Part shown: positions 16,899 through 26,117 of the stretch, in pieces
How the letters are laid out: every line of letters begins with the position of its first letter
Position numbering within the stretch: the stretch's first letter is position 1
Source: Rosistilla carotiformis
Lineage (GTDB): Bacteria; Planctomycetota; Planctomycetia; Pirellulales; Pirellulaceae
Assembly (NCBI RefSeq): GCF_007753095.1
Contig: NZ_CP036348.1
Coordinates: 5,991,411 to 6,055,410, forward strand
Direction of reading: 5' to 3'
Length of the DNA stretch: 64,000 bases
Translations under genes and position numbers: made by a program
Notes under the pieces: model-generated
What the model was told of the DNA's origin: nothing
What the model saw: the letters and a program-made list of their open reading frames with translations, nothing else
Database searches by the model: none

Positions 16899-17279
16899 AC
16901 GTCGCAGACCACGCCGCATCGATGTGGGGGAAACCACCACGAACGTTGCTCAATGGAGCGAATAGGCGAGCGACGTCGCCCAAAGATGAAGATTGCGTGA
17001 AGGTCTGATGAGATCTCCGTGTGGAACGCTTGCCCCACCATCTCTCAGTCCATACCTTTCCAAAGGTGGTGCGTTGGCATTGCCGTCGGATATTTGGTTG
17101 CGGACCGATCGAACCTGGGGAAAGCTTCACAAAGGCTAAGCTTTGGGGCGCATCGGATCTTCACACGCGGTGGATCCAATAGGCACTTGGGGATTCGAAC
17201 TCGCAACGGCATCGTCGCGTTGCCGGCCCCGACCGCCACGGATCGACGTGGAAATCTTCTAAACCCAGGCAAAGCTGCT
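16899..17279. other. Intergenic region, 381 bp, with two dyads
   Basis: ACCTTT-CC-AAAGGT (17054-17067) and AAAGCTT-(10 nt)-AAGCTTT (17121-17144) lie in the leader of the pseudopilin gene. No ORF with a ribosome-binding site and no recognised riboswitch was found. Confidence 0.45.
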
Positions 17280-18380
17280 ATGAAACGTCGCGGTTTCACG
17301 ATCATCGAAATGTTGGTGACGATCACCATTATTGGCATCTTGGTCAGCCTGTTGCTGCCAGCGATCAACATGGCCCGCGAAGCGGCTCGGCAAACCCAAT
17401 GCGCAAACAACCTGCGACAGATGGGAACCGCTTTGATCGCCCGTGCCGAACAAGACAAAGGCCGGCTGTGCAGTGGTTCCTTCGACTGGGCAAACGATGG
17501 TGCCGTGACCGACATTGGCTGGGTTGCCGATCTGGTTCGCGATGGCTTAGCCCCTAGCGAATTCCGCTGTGCCTCGAACCCGTCGCAGATCAGCGTCGCC
17601 TACCGCGATCTCATCCAAATGTCGGTCGCCGACGCCAGCAACGAAGCCTGTGCGCCACGTTTGGGAAAAGACGCGGTGACACAAGTCGATGGAACGATCG
17701 CCAAAAATTATGCGTTGACCATTACAGACAATGCGTATGGCCCGGCCAGTACCGAACGGATGCAGGTGCTGACGAGCGATGTCTACGATCGCGGATTCAA
17801 CACGAACTATGCCGCCTCGTGGTTCCTGGTTCGCAGCGGTGTGCGGTTGGACGACGACGGCAACCTCGACCCGATCAAAGCGGCATGCAGTTCGGAGATG
17901 AATAGCCCGAACGTGACGTTGGGTGCGTTGACCACCAAACAGATCGATTCTGCCCGCGTCCCTGGCTACACGATCCCGCTGTTGTGCGACGCCAAGGCCA
18001 ACGACACACTCTCGGAGAATATTGGCGACCGTTTGGCGGGCGAATTGATGACCCGCACGGTGGTGGGTGGTGCCATCACCACTTCCGGACTCGTCACGCC
18101 ATCGTTTGCCGGGGGGACCGCACGCGAAGGTGCGTCGGGTTGGTGGAAGGTCTGGAACAAAGAAACACTGCAAGATTACCGCGGCATGTTTCCGCTGCAT
18201 CGGGGCATCTGCAACGTCGTGATGGCCGATGGTTCGGTCAAACAATTGTTCGATGAAAACGAAGACGGCTTCATCAATAACGGCTTCCCGCGAGACAGCA
18301 ACTTTCAATCCGACACGATCGAAGCCGGTCCGCTGCAACTGGCCAGCACCTACACGCTGACAGCCAGCGGCAGCGATTGA
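17280..18380 (+). CDS. DUF1559 pseudopilin-like protein
   Basis: 366 residues from ATG 17280, the codon directly before the prepilin signal; the longer frame back to 17019 is not credible. The N-terminus [20 protein letters not shown] is a type IV prepilin/type II pseudopilin leader, cleaved before Phe with Glu at +5. [20 protein letters not shown] is the DUF1559 continuation. [15 protein letters not shown] matches H-X9-DG exactly. Just after it DENEDGFI resembles an EF-hand calcium loop, unusual for the family. Family members are abundant exported or surface proteins in planctomycetes; individual roles are unknown. A terminator-like hairpin follows. Confidence 0.9.
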   Translation: MKRRGFTIIEMLVTITIIGILVSLLLPAINMAREAARQTQCANNLRQMGTALIARAEQDKGRLCSGSFDWANDGAVTDIGWVADLVRDGLAPSEFRCASNPSQISVAYRDLIQMSVADASNEACAPRLGKDAVTQVDGTIAKNYALTITDNAYGPASTERMQVLTSDVYDRGFNTNYAASWFLVRSGVRLDDDGNLDPIKAACSSEMNSPNVTLGALTTKQIDSARVPGYTIPLLCDAKANDTLSENIGDRLAGELMTRTVVGGAITTSGLVTPSFAGGTAREGASGWWKVWNKETLQDYRGMFPLHRGICNVVMADGSVKQLFDENEDGFINNGFPRDSNFQSDTIEAGPLQLASTYTLTASGSD

Positions 18381-18414
18381 TCACGAGCAAAAACGGCGTC
18401 ATGGGGGGGCCGCC

Positions 18415-18437
18415 GGGCGTTGGTCCTTCCGACGCCC
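18415..18437 (+). terminator. Terminator-like hairpin after the pseudopilin gene
   Basis: GGGCGTTGG-TCCTT-CCGACGCCC: a 9-bp stem with one G-U pair and a 5-nt loop, 35 bp after the stop. It lacks a U-tract. Confidence 0.45.
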
Positions 18438-18507
18438 CCTGGAGATCTGGTGTAGAATCGTCAACCGACGTTCGCTCCCACCTCCAGGCTCTCCAAAGGA
18501 CATCGCT

Positions 18508-19953
18508 GTGCTTCGCCTTCCTCTTCGGCTAGCAGCCTCGCTTCTGCTGCTCGCCAGCACGCTGCACGCCGCCCCTCAACCCAACATCCTGCTGATCGTC
18601 TCGGACGACCAAGGCTACAACGACCTCGGCATCCTCGGTAACGGGATCATCACTCCCACCCTCGACCGCTTGGCAAAGGAAGGGACGCGGCTGACGAACT
18701 TCTACGTCGCTTGGCCCGCTTGTACGCCGTCGCGGGCGAGTCTTTTGACCGGACGCTATCCGCAGCGCAACGGGATCTATGACATGATCCGCAATGAGGC
18801 TCCCGATTACGGCCACAAGTATTCACCGGAAGCGTACGACGTGTCGTTCGAGCGCGTCGGAGGGATGGACGAACGCGAAGTGATCCTACCCGCGGTTCTC
18901 CAACCGGCGGGCTACAAGTGCGGCATCTACGGCAAGTGGGACCTGGGAACACTGAAGCGTTTCCTGCCAACCTCGCGTGGCTTCGATGACTTCTACGGCT
19001 TCGTCAACACCGGCATCGACTATTTCACCCACCGGCGATATGGCGTCCCCAGCATGTTTCGCAACAAATCGCCAACGACCGAAGATGAGGGAACGTATTG
19101 CACGTACCTGTTTGAACGCGAGGCGATGCGGTTCATCGACCAACACGCCGGCAAGGCCCCGTTTTTTCTGTACCTGCCCTTTAACGCCCCTCACAATTCG
19201 TCGGCACTTGAACCGGAGATCCGGTCGTCGGTCCAAGCGCCGCAGGAATTCAAGGACATGTATCCGGCGGTCGATCCCGAAACACAGATCAATAAAAAGT
19301 ATCGCTACGGTGCCCCGGCAACGGTTGCCACGCAAGCGGCACGACGGCGCGACTACCGCGCGGCCGTCACCTGCATGGATGCGTCAATCGGCAAACTGCT
19401 GGATCGTTTGCAACAATTGCAACAACTCGACAACACGATCGTGATCTTTTTCTCCGACAACGGTGGCAGCGGCGGTGCCGATAATGCACCGCTGCGCGGC
19501 CACAAGGGACAGACGTGGGAGGGAGGTATTCGCGTCCCCTGTATCGTCCGCTGGCCCGACGGCGGCGTGAAACCGATGCAGGTGAACGACGAACTTTTGT
19601 CGAGCCTCGAATTGTTGCCCAGCCTCGCCGCAGCCGCGGGGGCCGAAGCTCCCGACGATGTTGTACTGGACGGCTTCGATTGGTGGCCCACCCTCTGCAA
19701 CCAACAACCATCGCCGCGCAAGGAGATGTTTTGGAAGCGACGCGATATGATCGGAGCGCGGGTCGGCCAATGGAAGTGGGTCGACATGGCGGGACGCACC
19801 GGAGGACTTTTTGATCTGGAAGCCGATCCGGGTGAACGCAATAACCTCGCCGAATCGCATCCTGAGGTTTTGCAACGCGTTCAAGCACGCTACGCCAACT
19901 GGATCGCCGAGATGGAAGCTGCCGAACCGCGAGGTCCGTTTCGCGATTTCTAA
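18508..19953 (+). CDS. Exported sulfatase (Cys-type)
   Basis: 481 residues from GTG 18508, with AAAGGA 7 nt upstream. A signal peptide (LAASLLLLASTLHA) precedes QPNILLIVSDDQGYNDLG, which supplies metal ligands. CTPSRASLLTGRYPQR contains the C-x-P-S-R site (Cys72) converted to formylglycine by the maturase. PFFLYLPFNAPHNS and IVIFFSDNGGSGGADNAPLR carry the further His/Asp/Asn ligands. It hydrolyses sulfate esters, most likely on algal polysaccharides; the substrate cannot be told from sequence. No glycoside hydrolase or SusCD-like genes flank it, so it is not within an obvious polysaccharide locus. Confidence 0.95.
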   Translation: MLRLPLRLAASLLLLASTLHAAPQPNILLIVSDDQGYNDLGILGNGIITPTLDRLAKEGTRLTNFYVAWPACTPSRASLLTGRYPQRNGIYDMIRNEAPDYGHKYSPEAYDVSFERVGGMDEREVILPAVLQPAGYKCGIYGKWDLGTLKRFLPTSRGFDDFYGFVNTGIDYFTHRRYGVPSMFRNKSPTTEDEGTYCTYLFEREAMRFIDQHAGKAPFFLYLPFNAPHNSSALEPEIRSSVQAPQEFKDMYPAVDPETQINKKYRYGAPATVATQAARRRDYRAAVTCMDASIGKLLDRLQQLQQLDNTIVIFFSDNGGSGGADNAPLRGHKGQTWEGGIRVPCIVRWPDGGVKPMQVNDELLSSLELLPSLAAAAGAEAPDDVVLDGFDWWPTLCNQQPSPRKEMFWKRRDMIGARVGQWKWVDMAGRTGGLFDLEADPGERNNLAESHPEVLQRVQARYANWIAEMEAAEPRGPFRDF

Positions 19954-19977
19954 GCGCCGCACCCCGCCGCGGTGCGA

Positions 19978-21279
19978 CTACACGCCCGCATTGAAGGGAA
20001 CGGGAATTAACAGGGCGTGTTGCTGAAACCAAGTGGCCAGTCCATCCCAGCTTGTGAAGGCCGAAAGGAAGACGATCCCGAGGTAACCGAAGATGATCGG
20101 GAGGCACAGCAGACGCACGCCAATCCGCAGCGTCTTGTGCCAACGCGTCGCACCGGGTGTCCGCCGCTGACCTCGCCCGACGGCCAACCCAGTGAACAAT
20201 CGCGCCGGCAGCATAAAGGCGACCATGACGATGCAAGGCAGCCAGACCACTTCCTGAGGTGTCGCTTCGATCTTCAGTAAATACAGCGGCACAGCAAAAA
20301 GCAGAGTGAGTGTCAGGCCGAGCCAGAAGAAAACCGGGGATGCCCGAAAGGCTTCGCGGATCGGACGCACTTCGAACATCGCTCGCCAGCGGTTCTCCGC
20401 CGCGAAACGGGCCTGCAGGAACGGCAGATACAGCAGCACGATCGCCATCGAGATGAAGCCGATGATTCCGACGAGCGCTGCGACGCCGGTCTGCCCATCG
20501 CGGGTCGTGCCGATCAAAATCGAAGCGGGAATCAACAGCCAGACGAGCGTGGCGAGTATGCCACGCGTGCCCAGCCAAAACAGTTGGCCCAGTTGCATCG
20601 AAGCGACAAAGTCCCACAAGCGATCGCGTGCTTCGATCCAAGTGGCTGGTCGCCAGACTTGTTTGAGAAACCGAATCGGCCGCGGCCAAAAGTAGCTCCG
20701 CAACCGGCCGCCGCGAAACCAAACCCATCCCAGGTGCGCCGCAATCAAGATCACCAAGGCGGTGCCGAAGACGGGCAACACCGCGGCAGCACGGCCTCCC
20801 GGATCAACCCATTGCGCCGCCTGAGCCCATGTGGCGACCAGCCGGATTGGCAAGGTCAAAATCAGTATCGCAACCACTGCGATGCCGATCCGGCCGGCTT
20901 GATCCAACAAGAACAATCCGTCCCGCAAACGCCCGCTGCGCGCGACTCGGCCGCTGACTTCCAACAGATACCCCAAGGCAATCAATTGCAGCACGGGGAG
21001 GGCGCTGAGCAACGCCAATAAAATGATCAGACTGGCGGTTTGAAATGGCCGGACCACGCCCCACTTCAACGCACCCGACGCAATCGATTTCCAGCGGCTA
21101 CCGGATGGGTTCGCGTCCAAATTCCAACCGATATCTTGGAGGGGGACGTCCAGGATCGCAGGCGGTGTCGCACCGGGAACCCGTTCCGCGTCGATCAACA
21201 TGTCAAAAGGCCCTTCCAGAGGTGGTTGCAGCGTTCCCCCAACGCAACGTTCGGTTTTCAACCGCCATGCCGGAGACAT
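19978..21279 (-). CDS. Polytopic membrane protein of unknown function (DUF4013-like)
   Basis: 433 residues, with AGGAAG just upstream of ATG 21279. About eight hydrophobic helices are spread from residue ~80 to the C-terminus. PVLQLIALGYLLEVSGRVAR followed by a short RSGRLRDGL resembles the conserved segment of DUF4013-type membrane proteins. The ~75-residue N-terminus is soluble and Pro-rich. No transporter motif was seen. It converges with the sulfatase gene, 24 bp apart. Confidence 0.75.
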   Translation of the reverse strand: MSPAWRLKTERCVGGTLQPPLEGPFDMLIDAERVPGATPPAILDVPLQDIGWNLDANPSGSRWKSIASGALKWGVVRPFQTASLIILLALLSALPVLQLIALGYLLEVSGRVARSGRLRDGLFLLDQAGRIGIAVVAILILTLPIRLVATWAQAAQWVDPGGRAAAVLPVFGTALVILIAAHLGWVWFRGGRLRSYFWPRPIRFLKQVWRPATWIEARDRLWDFVASMQLGQLFWLGTRGILATLVWLLIPASILIGTTRDGQTGVAALVGIIGFISMAIVLLYLPFLQARFAAENRWRAMFEVRPIREAFRASPVFFWLGLTLTLLFAVPLYLLKIEATPQEVVWLPCIVMVAFMLPARLFTGLAVGRGQRRTPGATRWHKTLRIGVRLLCLPIIFGYLGIVFLSAFTSWDGLATWFQQHALLIPVPFNAGV

Positions 21280-21615
21280 GACTTCCTACCGTCGCAAGCT
21301 TTCATTTTTAGCAGCCACGGCAAAGTCGTGCCTCCACATCAACGCATGCCGATGCAGTTGTCCCTACCGGTCTGATTCGCGGAACAAACGGGTATCTTGG
21401 CCATCGAACCCAATCCGCTTCAAAAAAACTGAAAACGCAGCCCCGTGCCCCCTCAATCCCCTTCGCATTCGCTGCAAAAATCGGACTTTTCAACATAATT
21501 GAAAAACTTCGCTCAGTTTACCTAATCGGAACACGTCGCGCATGACGATCCCTAGGGCAGGGGGATTTCGGTGCACGATTGCGCTCTGTCTCTCTCGAAA
21601 TGCTAGCTGGCTGAG
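21280..21615. promoter_or_regulatory. Divergent intergenic region with an AT-rich dyad
   Basis: 336 bp between divergently read genes. TTTTCAA-cataa-TTGAAAA (21487-21505) is a perfect 7-bp inverted repeat with a 5-bp spacer, 111 bp before the lipoprotein start, and stands out in GC-rich DNA. It is a plausible operator for either gene. No ORF is supported. Confidence 0.4.
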
Positions 21616-22005
21616 ATGTTTCAAAAACCACAATTCGCGGTTTTCTTAACCCTTGCGATCTTATCGATCGCCAGCGGATGCCACTGTTTTCCTAGCGTTC
21701 GCTATCGCAATCCGCACGCTGCGGACTACGAATCTGCCTGTACCTGCGGCCTCAGCGACTGCATGGAATGCCAGCATCGGCGTGAGAAGAAAAACAAGGT
21801 TCCTTGGCCACTGTTCCATTCCCTCCCCACACGGCCCGTCTTCGAAGGTGGGGGAGCGATGCCAATGGCCGCCCCTTGCGATCCCGAAGCAATGGAAATG
21901 CTTCCTCCGCTGCGACCGCTGCCGTCATCGGGGGCCGCCGAACCAATCGACACTCCCCCAACGCAGCAGGAGGCTTCCCCGCCAGGCATAAACTACTCAG
22001 TCTAA
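21616..22005 (+). CDS. Small Cys- and Pro-rich lipoprotein
   Basis: 129 residues. FLTLAILSIASGC is a lipoprotein signal with Cys22 as the lipidated residue. The mature part has a Cys cluster (CTCGLSDCMECQ) that could bind metal or form disulfides, then a Pro-rich acidic tail. No family is recognised. A ribosome-binding site is weak. It precedes the HtrA protease by 200 bp on the same strand. Confidence 0.7.
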   Translation: MFQKPQFAVFLTLAILSIASGCHCFPSVRYRNPHAADYESACTCGLSDCMECQHRREKKNKVPWPLFHSLPTRPVFEGGGAMPMAAPCDPEAMEMLPPLRPLPSSGAAEPIDTPPTQQEASPPGINYSV

Positions 22006-22119
22006 CCAGAGGGCCGAATCCACTCAGTCGACTGCGCAAGCCAGTTAAACCTTGCGGCTCAATGGTTGCAGGCGTCAAGCTGCTAACAACGATGTTCCGA
22101 TGCTAAGGCTCGTAAGAGT

Positions 22120-22125
22120 TATAAT
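22120..22125 (+). promoter_or_regulatory. Consensus -10 hexamer upstream of the HtrA gene
   Basis: A perfect TATAAT lies 80 bp before the ATG at 22206, but the expected -35 position has no good match. It is a candidate promoter only. Confidence 0.35.
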
Positions 22126-22205
22126 AGGGAACATGTTGAGCCTCATCCCGCAGGTTTCGGTGCGTTCTCGCTAGCATGCCCTAACAAGGTATCGCGTAGG
22201 GACCT

Positions 22206-23603
22206 ATGAAACTGCGACCCGCATCCATGACAAGACTTCTTCGAAGCAGCGTGTTGTGCCTGGCAACGATTTGCACGATGTTGGCCCACACCGCTCAGAC
22301 GGCATCGGGTTCGAATCGTGAAACTCCGATCGTCCGGGTCGTTCGCGAAGCGTCACCGTCGGTGGTGAACATTCACGGACACAAGACGGTGCGTGCCGGT
22401 GGCCTTCCTGGCCAAGGCCAGTCGTTCCAACAGGTCAATGGCATGGGAACGGGAGTCGTGATCGATCCTCGCGGCTACGTCATTACCAACTTTCATGTCG
22501 TCCAAGATGTCAACGACATCCGCGTGACGCTGGCCGATGGCCGTCCGGCCGTTGCCCGCGTAATCGCTCACGACCTTCGCACCGATCTGGCCGTCTTAAA
22601 GATCGACGCTCGCGAGCCGCTTCCCGTGATTCGGATCGGAACCTCCGAAGATCTCTGGGTCGGCGAGACAGTGATCGCGATCGGCAACGCGTTTGGATAC
22701 GAACATACAGTCACCCAGGGTATCGTCAGTGCGTTGCATCGCGATGTGCCGGTGAACGAAGAACAAAGTTACACCGATTTGATTCAGACCAGTGCCGAGA
22801 TCAACCCTGGCAATTCGGGCGGCCCGTTGCTGAACCTTGATGGCCAGATGATCGGAATCAACGTCGCCGTCCGCGTGGGAGCTCAAGGGATCGCGTTTAC
22901 GATTCCTGTCGACCAGGTGCTGGATATCGTGTCGGGTCTGATTCAACAGAAGACCGTCAATCAAATCACTCATGGAATCCGTGGCGTTACCCAGTGGAAC
23001 GACAAGGATGAATCCGAATTTGTGGTCACCAGTGTCGCCAGCGGCAGCTCCGCCGAAAAAGAAGGAGTCGACACGGGAGATCGGATCTTGCAGATCAATG
23101 GTCACAGCGTCCGCAACCACATGGATTTCGAATTCGCGATGTTGGAACTGACATCGCGGGACGCAATCGAATTTGAAGTTGCCAACACCAAGGGGGACGT
23201 CACGCTGGTCTCACTGCGATCTCAGCCTCACCCGCGATCAAGCGAAACACCTGCCACTCCGGTAGCTCAGCGGATCTGGACCTCCTTCGGAATCCAAGGG
23301 GAACCTGTCGCAGAAACAACGATGCAGGACCTGAATCGTCGCATGGAAACCGCCTACGGAGCGGGGCTGAAGATCACTTCGGTCCGCCCCGGCAGCCAAG
23401 CCGATCGCCAGGGCATGCAATCGGGAGACGTCCTCTTGGGAATCCGCAACTGGCAGACGTCCAGCCTCAACGACCTCGACTACATCTTGCGAAGCGACGA
23501 ATTTCGCAGCGGCAGCCAGTCGCAATTCTTCATCATCCGATCGAACAAGACGATGATTGGATACCTGCAAGTGGCCCAATCGGCCCGCCGCGCCACACGA
23601 TGA
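22206..23603 (+). CDS. HtrA/DegP-family periplasmic serine protease with two PDZ domains
   Basis: 465 residues. A signal peptide (residues ~10-33) is followed by a trypsin-like domain with the full catalytic triad: His97 in TNFHVV, Asp127 in RTDLAVL and Ser204 in NPGNSGGPL. Two PDZ domains follow, at about 255-340 (SSAEKEGVDTGDRILQINGH) and 375-455 (SQADRQGMQSGDVLLG). The family degrades or refolds misfolded envelope proteins. It is a stand-alone gene between a lipoprotein and the tRNA, with a consensus -10 upstream. Confidence 0.93.
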   Translation: MKLRPASMTRLLRSSVLCLATICTMLAHTAQTASGSNRETPIVRVVREASPSVVNIHGHKTVRAGGLPGQGQSFQQVNGMGTGVVIDPRGYVITNFHVVQDVNDIRVTLADGRPAVARVIAHDLRTDLAVLKIDAREPLPVIRIGTSEDLWVGETVIAIGNAFGYEHTVTQGIVSALHRDVPVNEEQSYTDLIQTSAEINPGNSGGPLLNLDGQMIGINVAVRVGAQGIAFTIPVDQVLDIVSGLIQQKTVNQITHGIRGVTQWNDKDESEFVVTSVASGSSAEKEGVDTGDRILQINGHSVRNHMDFEFAMLELTSRDAIEFEVANTKGDVTLVSLRSQPHPRSSETPATPVAQRIWTSFGIQGEPVAETTMQDLNRRMETAYGAGLKITSVRPGSQADRQGMQSGDVLLGIRNWQTSSLNDLDYILRSDEFRSGSQSQFFIIRSNKTMIGYLQVAQSARRATR

Positions 23604-23631
23604 TCCTTCCGCAGGGGCGATCATTCCCCGC

Positions 23632-23660
23632 TTGAACCGAGCCGCCTGGGCGAAGATACT
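23632..23660 (+). promoter_or_regulatory. Candidate promoter for the tRNA gene
   Basis: TTGAAC, a 17-bp spacer and GATACT: four of six matches to each hexamer. It would start transcription about 83 bp before the tRNA. Confidence 0.35.
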
Positions 23661-23749
23661 ATGCTTTCGCATCGGCGGCGGTCTGATGAACGATCGTTTT
23701 GGTGAACGTTCGTCAAGCACGATCCCCGCGAAGCATGATGGTGAAATAA

Positions 23750-23823
23750 GGGGCGGTAGCTCAGTCGGTTAGAGCAGGGCACTCATAATGCCTTGGTCGC
23801 GGGTTCAAGTCCTGCCCGCCCTA
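23750..23823 (+). tRNA. tRNA-Met (CAT anticodon)
   Basis: A full cloverleaf can be drawn. The acceptor GGGGCGG pairs with CCGCCCT (first pair G-U), the D arm is GCTC/GAGC, and the anticodon stem GGGCA/TGCCT encloses loop CTCATAA with anticodon CAT. The T arm is GCGGG-TTCAAGT-CCTGC and the discriminator base is A. CCA is not encoded. The acceptor is paired at position 1 and the anticodon stem lacks three consecutive G-C pairs, so it looks like elongator Met rather than initiator; an Ile2 (lysidine) identity is less likely but not excluded. Confidence 0.95.
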
Positions 23824-24196
23824 CTTCGCCATCGCGTCGACCTTCTCTGCAAAAGAGCCTATTCCTAAAGCACCCGATCGCTGGTTAGCGAACACTTACC
23901 GGGCTTTTGCATTCTGCCACCGTGTAGACGCCAAAATTTTCTGTTCCCGATCGCCGAAGCCTTACGGTGGCGAATCGAACAACGATTGCCAGGGCGGCCC
24001 CGATCCACCCCGATGCGTCGTCTCGATGGCGACTCGGCTTGTCGCACGGCAGTCAATCTTCTTGATTCAACGAACGATTGGCACTCAGGTTGCAGTAGCG
24101 AGCCTTACGAGGTTCGATTGAGCCCGTCCTTCCTACCCGCCTCGGATTTCCTTCCAGGCACCACCCTTCCTACCAACTATTCCTGGACCCTTCCCC
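23824..24196. other. Intergenic region, 373 bp, between tRNA and pseudopilin gene
   Basis: Two inverted repeats are visible: TCGCT-GGTT-AGCGA (23878-23891) and GCCACCGT (23916-23923) with ACGGTGGC (23964-23971), an 8-bp perfect pair 40 nt apart. The first could terminate the tRNA transcript. No coding frame is supported. Confidence 0.45.
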
Positions 24197-25201
24197 ATGA
24201 AGTCTAAGTCTCTGCGATCGGGATTCACCCTGGTCGAATTGTTAGTTGTCATCGCCATCATCGGTATCTTGGTCGGCCTGCTGCTTCCCGCAGTCCAAGC
24301 AGCTCGCGAGGCCGCACGCCGGATGTCCTGCTCAAACAACATGAAACAGATCGGTTTGGCACTGCATAACTACCACGACGTCCACAAGACGTTTCCCGTC
24401 GGCGCGTTCTACAACAGCAAAGGCACCAATTGGCGCGCTCTGATCCTGCCGTTCATCGAGGAGACCGCAGCACACGATCAGATTGATTTCGAAACCGGCA
24501 CCTTCTGGGCACACAGCGGTCCGTTCACCAACAACACGGTATTGAGGACGCTGCGAATCGCCGGGTACGTCTGTCCGTCGAGTCCTCATGGGGCAACGAA
24601 CATCGCCGACATTCCGCTGTCTCGCTATTCGACGACCGATATCACAAGCATGGTCATGGATTACGTCGGCGTCTCGGGGGCGACCCCCGACCTTAGTGGC
24701 CGGACGACTGCCTGCACGGCCGACAATATCGTCAGCGGCGGTACCTACTGCAACAACGGCATGATGATGGTCTACTTCAACAAGCGATTCCGCGATTGCA
24801 CCGACGGCACGTCGAGCACGTTGATCATCGCCGAACAATCGGGAAACGTGAACGGCAAAGAAGCCAGCGCAAATCCGTTGGGCGGTTGGCACGGTTGGGT
24901 GAACAATTCGGGCGAACAGATGTTGGAAAACATGAGCCTTTCATCGTTCTCCAGCTTGGCCGCTTATGCGGGTGGAATCACCACAGTTCGTTATTCCCCC
25001 AACGCGTTCTGGAAATCGGGGGCTCCGTCGAGTGCTAGCAGCCAATACGAAGTGAACACCATCCTCAACTCGTTCCACCCGGGCGGAATCCACGGCCTGT
25101 TGACCGATGGCGCCGTCCGCTTTGTGACCGAGACGATCGAACTCGACACGATGATCAAGCTGAGCATTCGCGACGACGGCCAGGTGATGGGCGAGTTCTA
25201 A
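24197..25201 (+). CDS. DUF1559 pseudopilin-like protein
   Basis: 334 residues. MKSKSLRSGFTLVELLVVIA followed by IIGILVGLLLPAVQAAREAA is the classic prepilin leader plus DUF1559 start, cleaved before FTLVE. HPGGIHGLLTDGAVRF is an exact H-X9-DG motif near the C-terminus. Compared with the pseudopilin at 17280, this copy has the commoner DUF1559 middle section (ALHNYHDVHKTFPVGAF). A perfect hairpin separates it from a small lipoprotein gene 117 bp downstream, a pairing often seen in planctomycetes. No clear ribosome-binding site precedes the ATG. Confidence 0.93.
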   Translation: MKSKSLRSGFTLVELLVVIAIIGILVGLLLPAVQAAREAARRMSCSNNMKQIGLALHNYHDVHKTFPVGAFYNSKGTNWRALILPFIEETAAHDQIDFETGTFWAHSGPFTNNTVLRTLRIAGYVCPSSPHGATNIADIPLSRYSTTDITSMVMDYVGVSGATPDLSGRTTACTADNIVSGGTYCNNGMMMVYFNKRFRDCTDGTSSTLIIAEQSGNVNGKEASANPLGGWHGWVNNSGEQMLENMSLSSFSSLAAYAGGITTVRYSPNAFWKSGAPSSASSQYEVNTILNSFHPGGIHGLLTDGAVRFVTETIELDTMIKLSIRDDGQVMGEF

Positions 25202-25223
25202 CATTCACCTCGCTAAATGTTTC

Positions 25224-25246
25224 TGGCGGAACCAAGCGTTCCGCCA
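25224..25246 (+). terminator. Perfect hairpin between the pseudopilin and lipoprotein genes
   Basis: TGGCGGAAC-CAAGC-GTTCCGCCA: a 9-bp perfect stem with a 5-nt loop, 22 bp after the pseudopilin stop. It could terminate, partly terminate, or protect the abundant upstream mRNA. Confidence 0.55.
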
Positions 25247-25318
25247 TTGCGATCGTCTGCCGACAGGGCAATCGTTAATTGTCACACACATCTTCATCCA
25301 CCACTCACAGACCAAACG

Positions 25319-25759
25319 ATGCACTTCACTTTTAAACATTGCCCCAAGACGCACAGGCATGTTTTGCGTTCCCTGTTGGCGATGACGGGCCTCTTCGTTT
25401 CGATTGGGTGTGATCACGAACCCGACTACCTACACCCGGGCGAAGCGGTTTCGATCACGATCCTCTCAGGAGGCCAACCCGTGCCGGCGGGCCAATTAAA
25501 CTTGTCCGGGCAGGGAGGCGGCGCGACTTTGGACCCGCAAGGTGTCGCCAGTCTCGAGCACGTCCCCTACGGAACCTATCAGGTGACCTTACTTCCTCCC
25601 GAAGTGGATCCCGTTCCACCGGAACCGGGCAGCGCCCCGTCGGCTGTCGCCACGCCGACTCCGTTTCCGAAAAAGTTCGCCTCTGCCAAGACGACTCCGC
25701 TGAGCATCACCGTCGCCGAAGGGACGGAAAATTCGTTCACGTTGGATATCAAGGAATGA
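25319..25759 (+). CDS. Small lipoprotein, carboxypeptidase-regulatory-like beta-sandwich
   Basis: 146 residues from ATG 25319 (an internal ATG at 25382 is possible). SLLAMTGLFVSIGC is a lipoprotein signal with a lipidation Cys. The mature domain has strands such as AVSITILSGGQPVPAGQLNL, GGATLDPQGVASLEHVPYG and TYQVTLLPP, typical of the transthyretin-like or carboxypeptidase regulatory-like lipoproteins found next to DUF1559 genes. Its role is unknown, possibly tethering or accompanying the pseudopilin. The stop is followed at once by a run of inverted repeats. Confidence 0.75.
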   Translation: MHFTFKHCPKTHRHVLRSLLAMTGLFVSIGCDHEPDYLHPGEAVSITILSGGQPVPAGQLNLSGQGGGATLDPQGVASLEHVPYGTYQVTLLPPEVDPVPPEPGSAPSAVATPTPFPKKFASAKTTPLSITVAEGTENSFTLDIKE

Positions 25760-25974
25760 GAGTCGTCCGGTAGGGAAAACAACGACTCCCGGCAGGCTCG
25801 CGAAACCTTCCGCGGTTGACGCAGCTAGCGATTACGTACTGCCGGCCTCGCCTCATCATCAAGACGCTTGCGTCTGCCGTCGGATTCCACGGCAGGTTGC
25901 CAATGCCATCGACGCGGAAGATAATGGATTCCGCAAGCGGAACCAACGGCGTCTTGGCAATCAGGGCCTGCCGT
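25760..25974. repeat. Highly structured intergenic element with nested inverted repeats
   Basis: GAGTCGT/ACGACTC (25760-25788) begins directly after the lipoprotein stop. CCGGCAG/CTGCCGG spans 25789-25845, and AGACGC-TT-GCGTCT lies at 25862-25875. A long branched hairpin follows at 25889-25974: ACGGCAGG/CCTGCCGT, then TTGCCAA/TTGGCAA, GACGC/GCGTC and an apex TTCCGC/GCGGAA, giving 26 perfect pairs in 86 nt. The hexamer CGGCAG or its complement occurs five times. It could be a dispersed repeat, a structured RNA or a compound terminator. The remainder of the gap, to 26117, shows nothing. Confidence 0.6.
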
Positions 25975-26117
25975 TTTCCAATCGAAGCGGGCTCAGTCTC
26001 CGCCCCGCGTTCGATTTGTCGACGTGAGGAAATGCGAGCCTTCCGCCAATTGGAATCGACGCGCCGTGAACGCCGCTTACGGATACATTTCGCGAACGCT
26101 TCGGGAACCCCCAATCG

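Noticed and set aside
16899-17279. c-di-GMP riboswitch in the leader of the pseudopilin gene
   Set aside because: Only a vague likeness around AAAGGCTAAGC; the conserved GNRA loop and receptor could not be found.
25889-25974. Integron attC site
   Set aside because: The outer arms ACGGCAGG/CCTGCCGT lack the conserved GTTRRRY/RYYYAAC core sites, and no integrase or cassette array is present.
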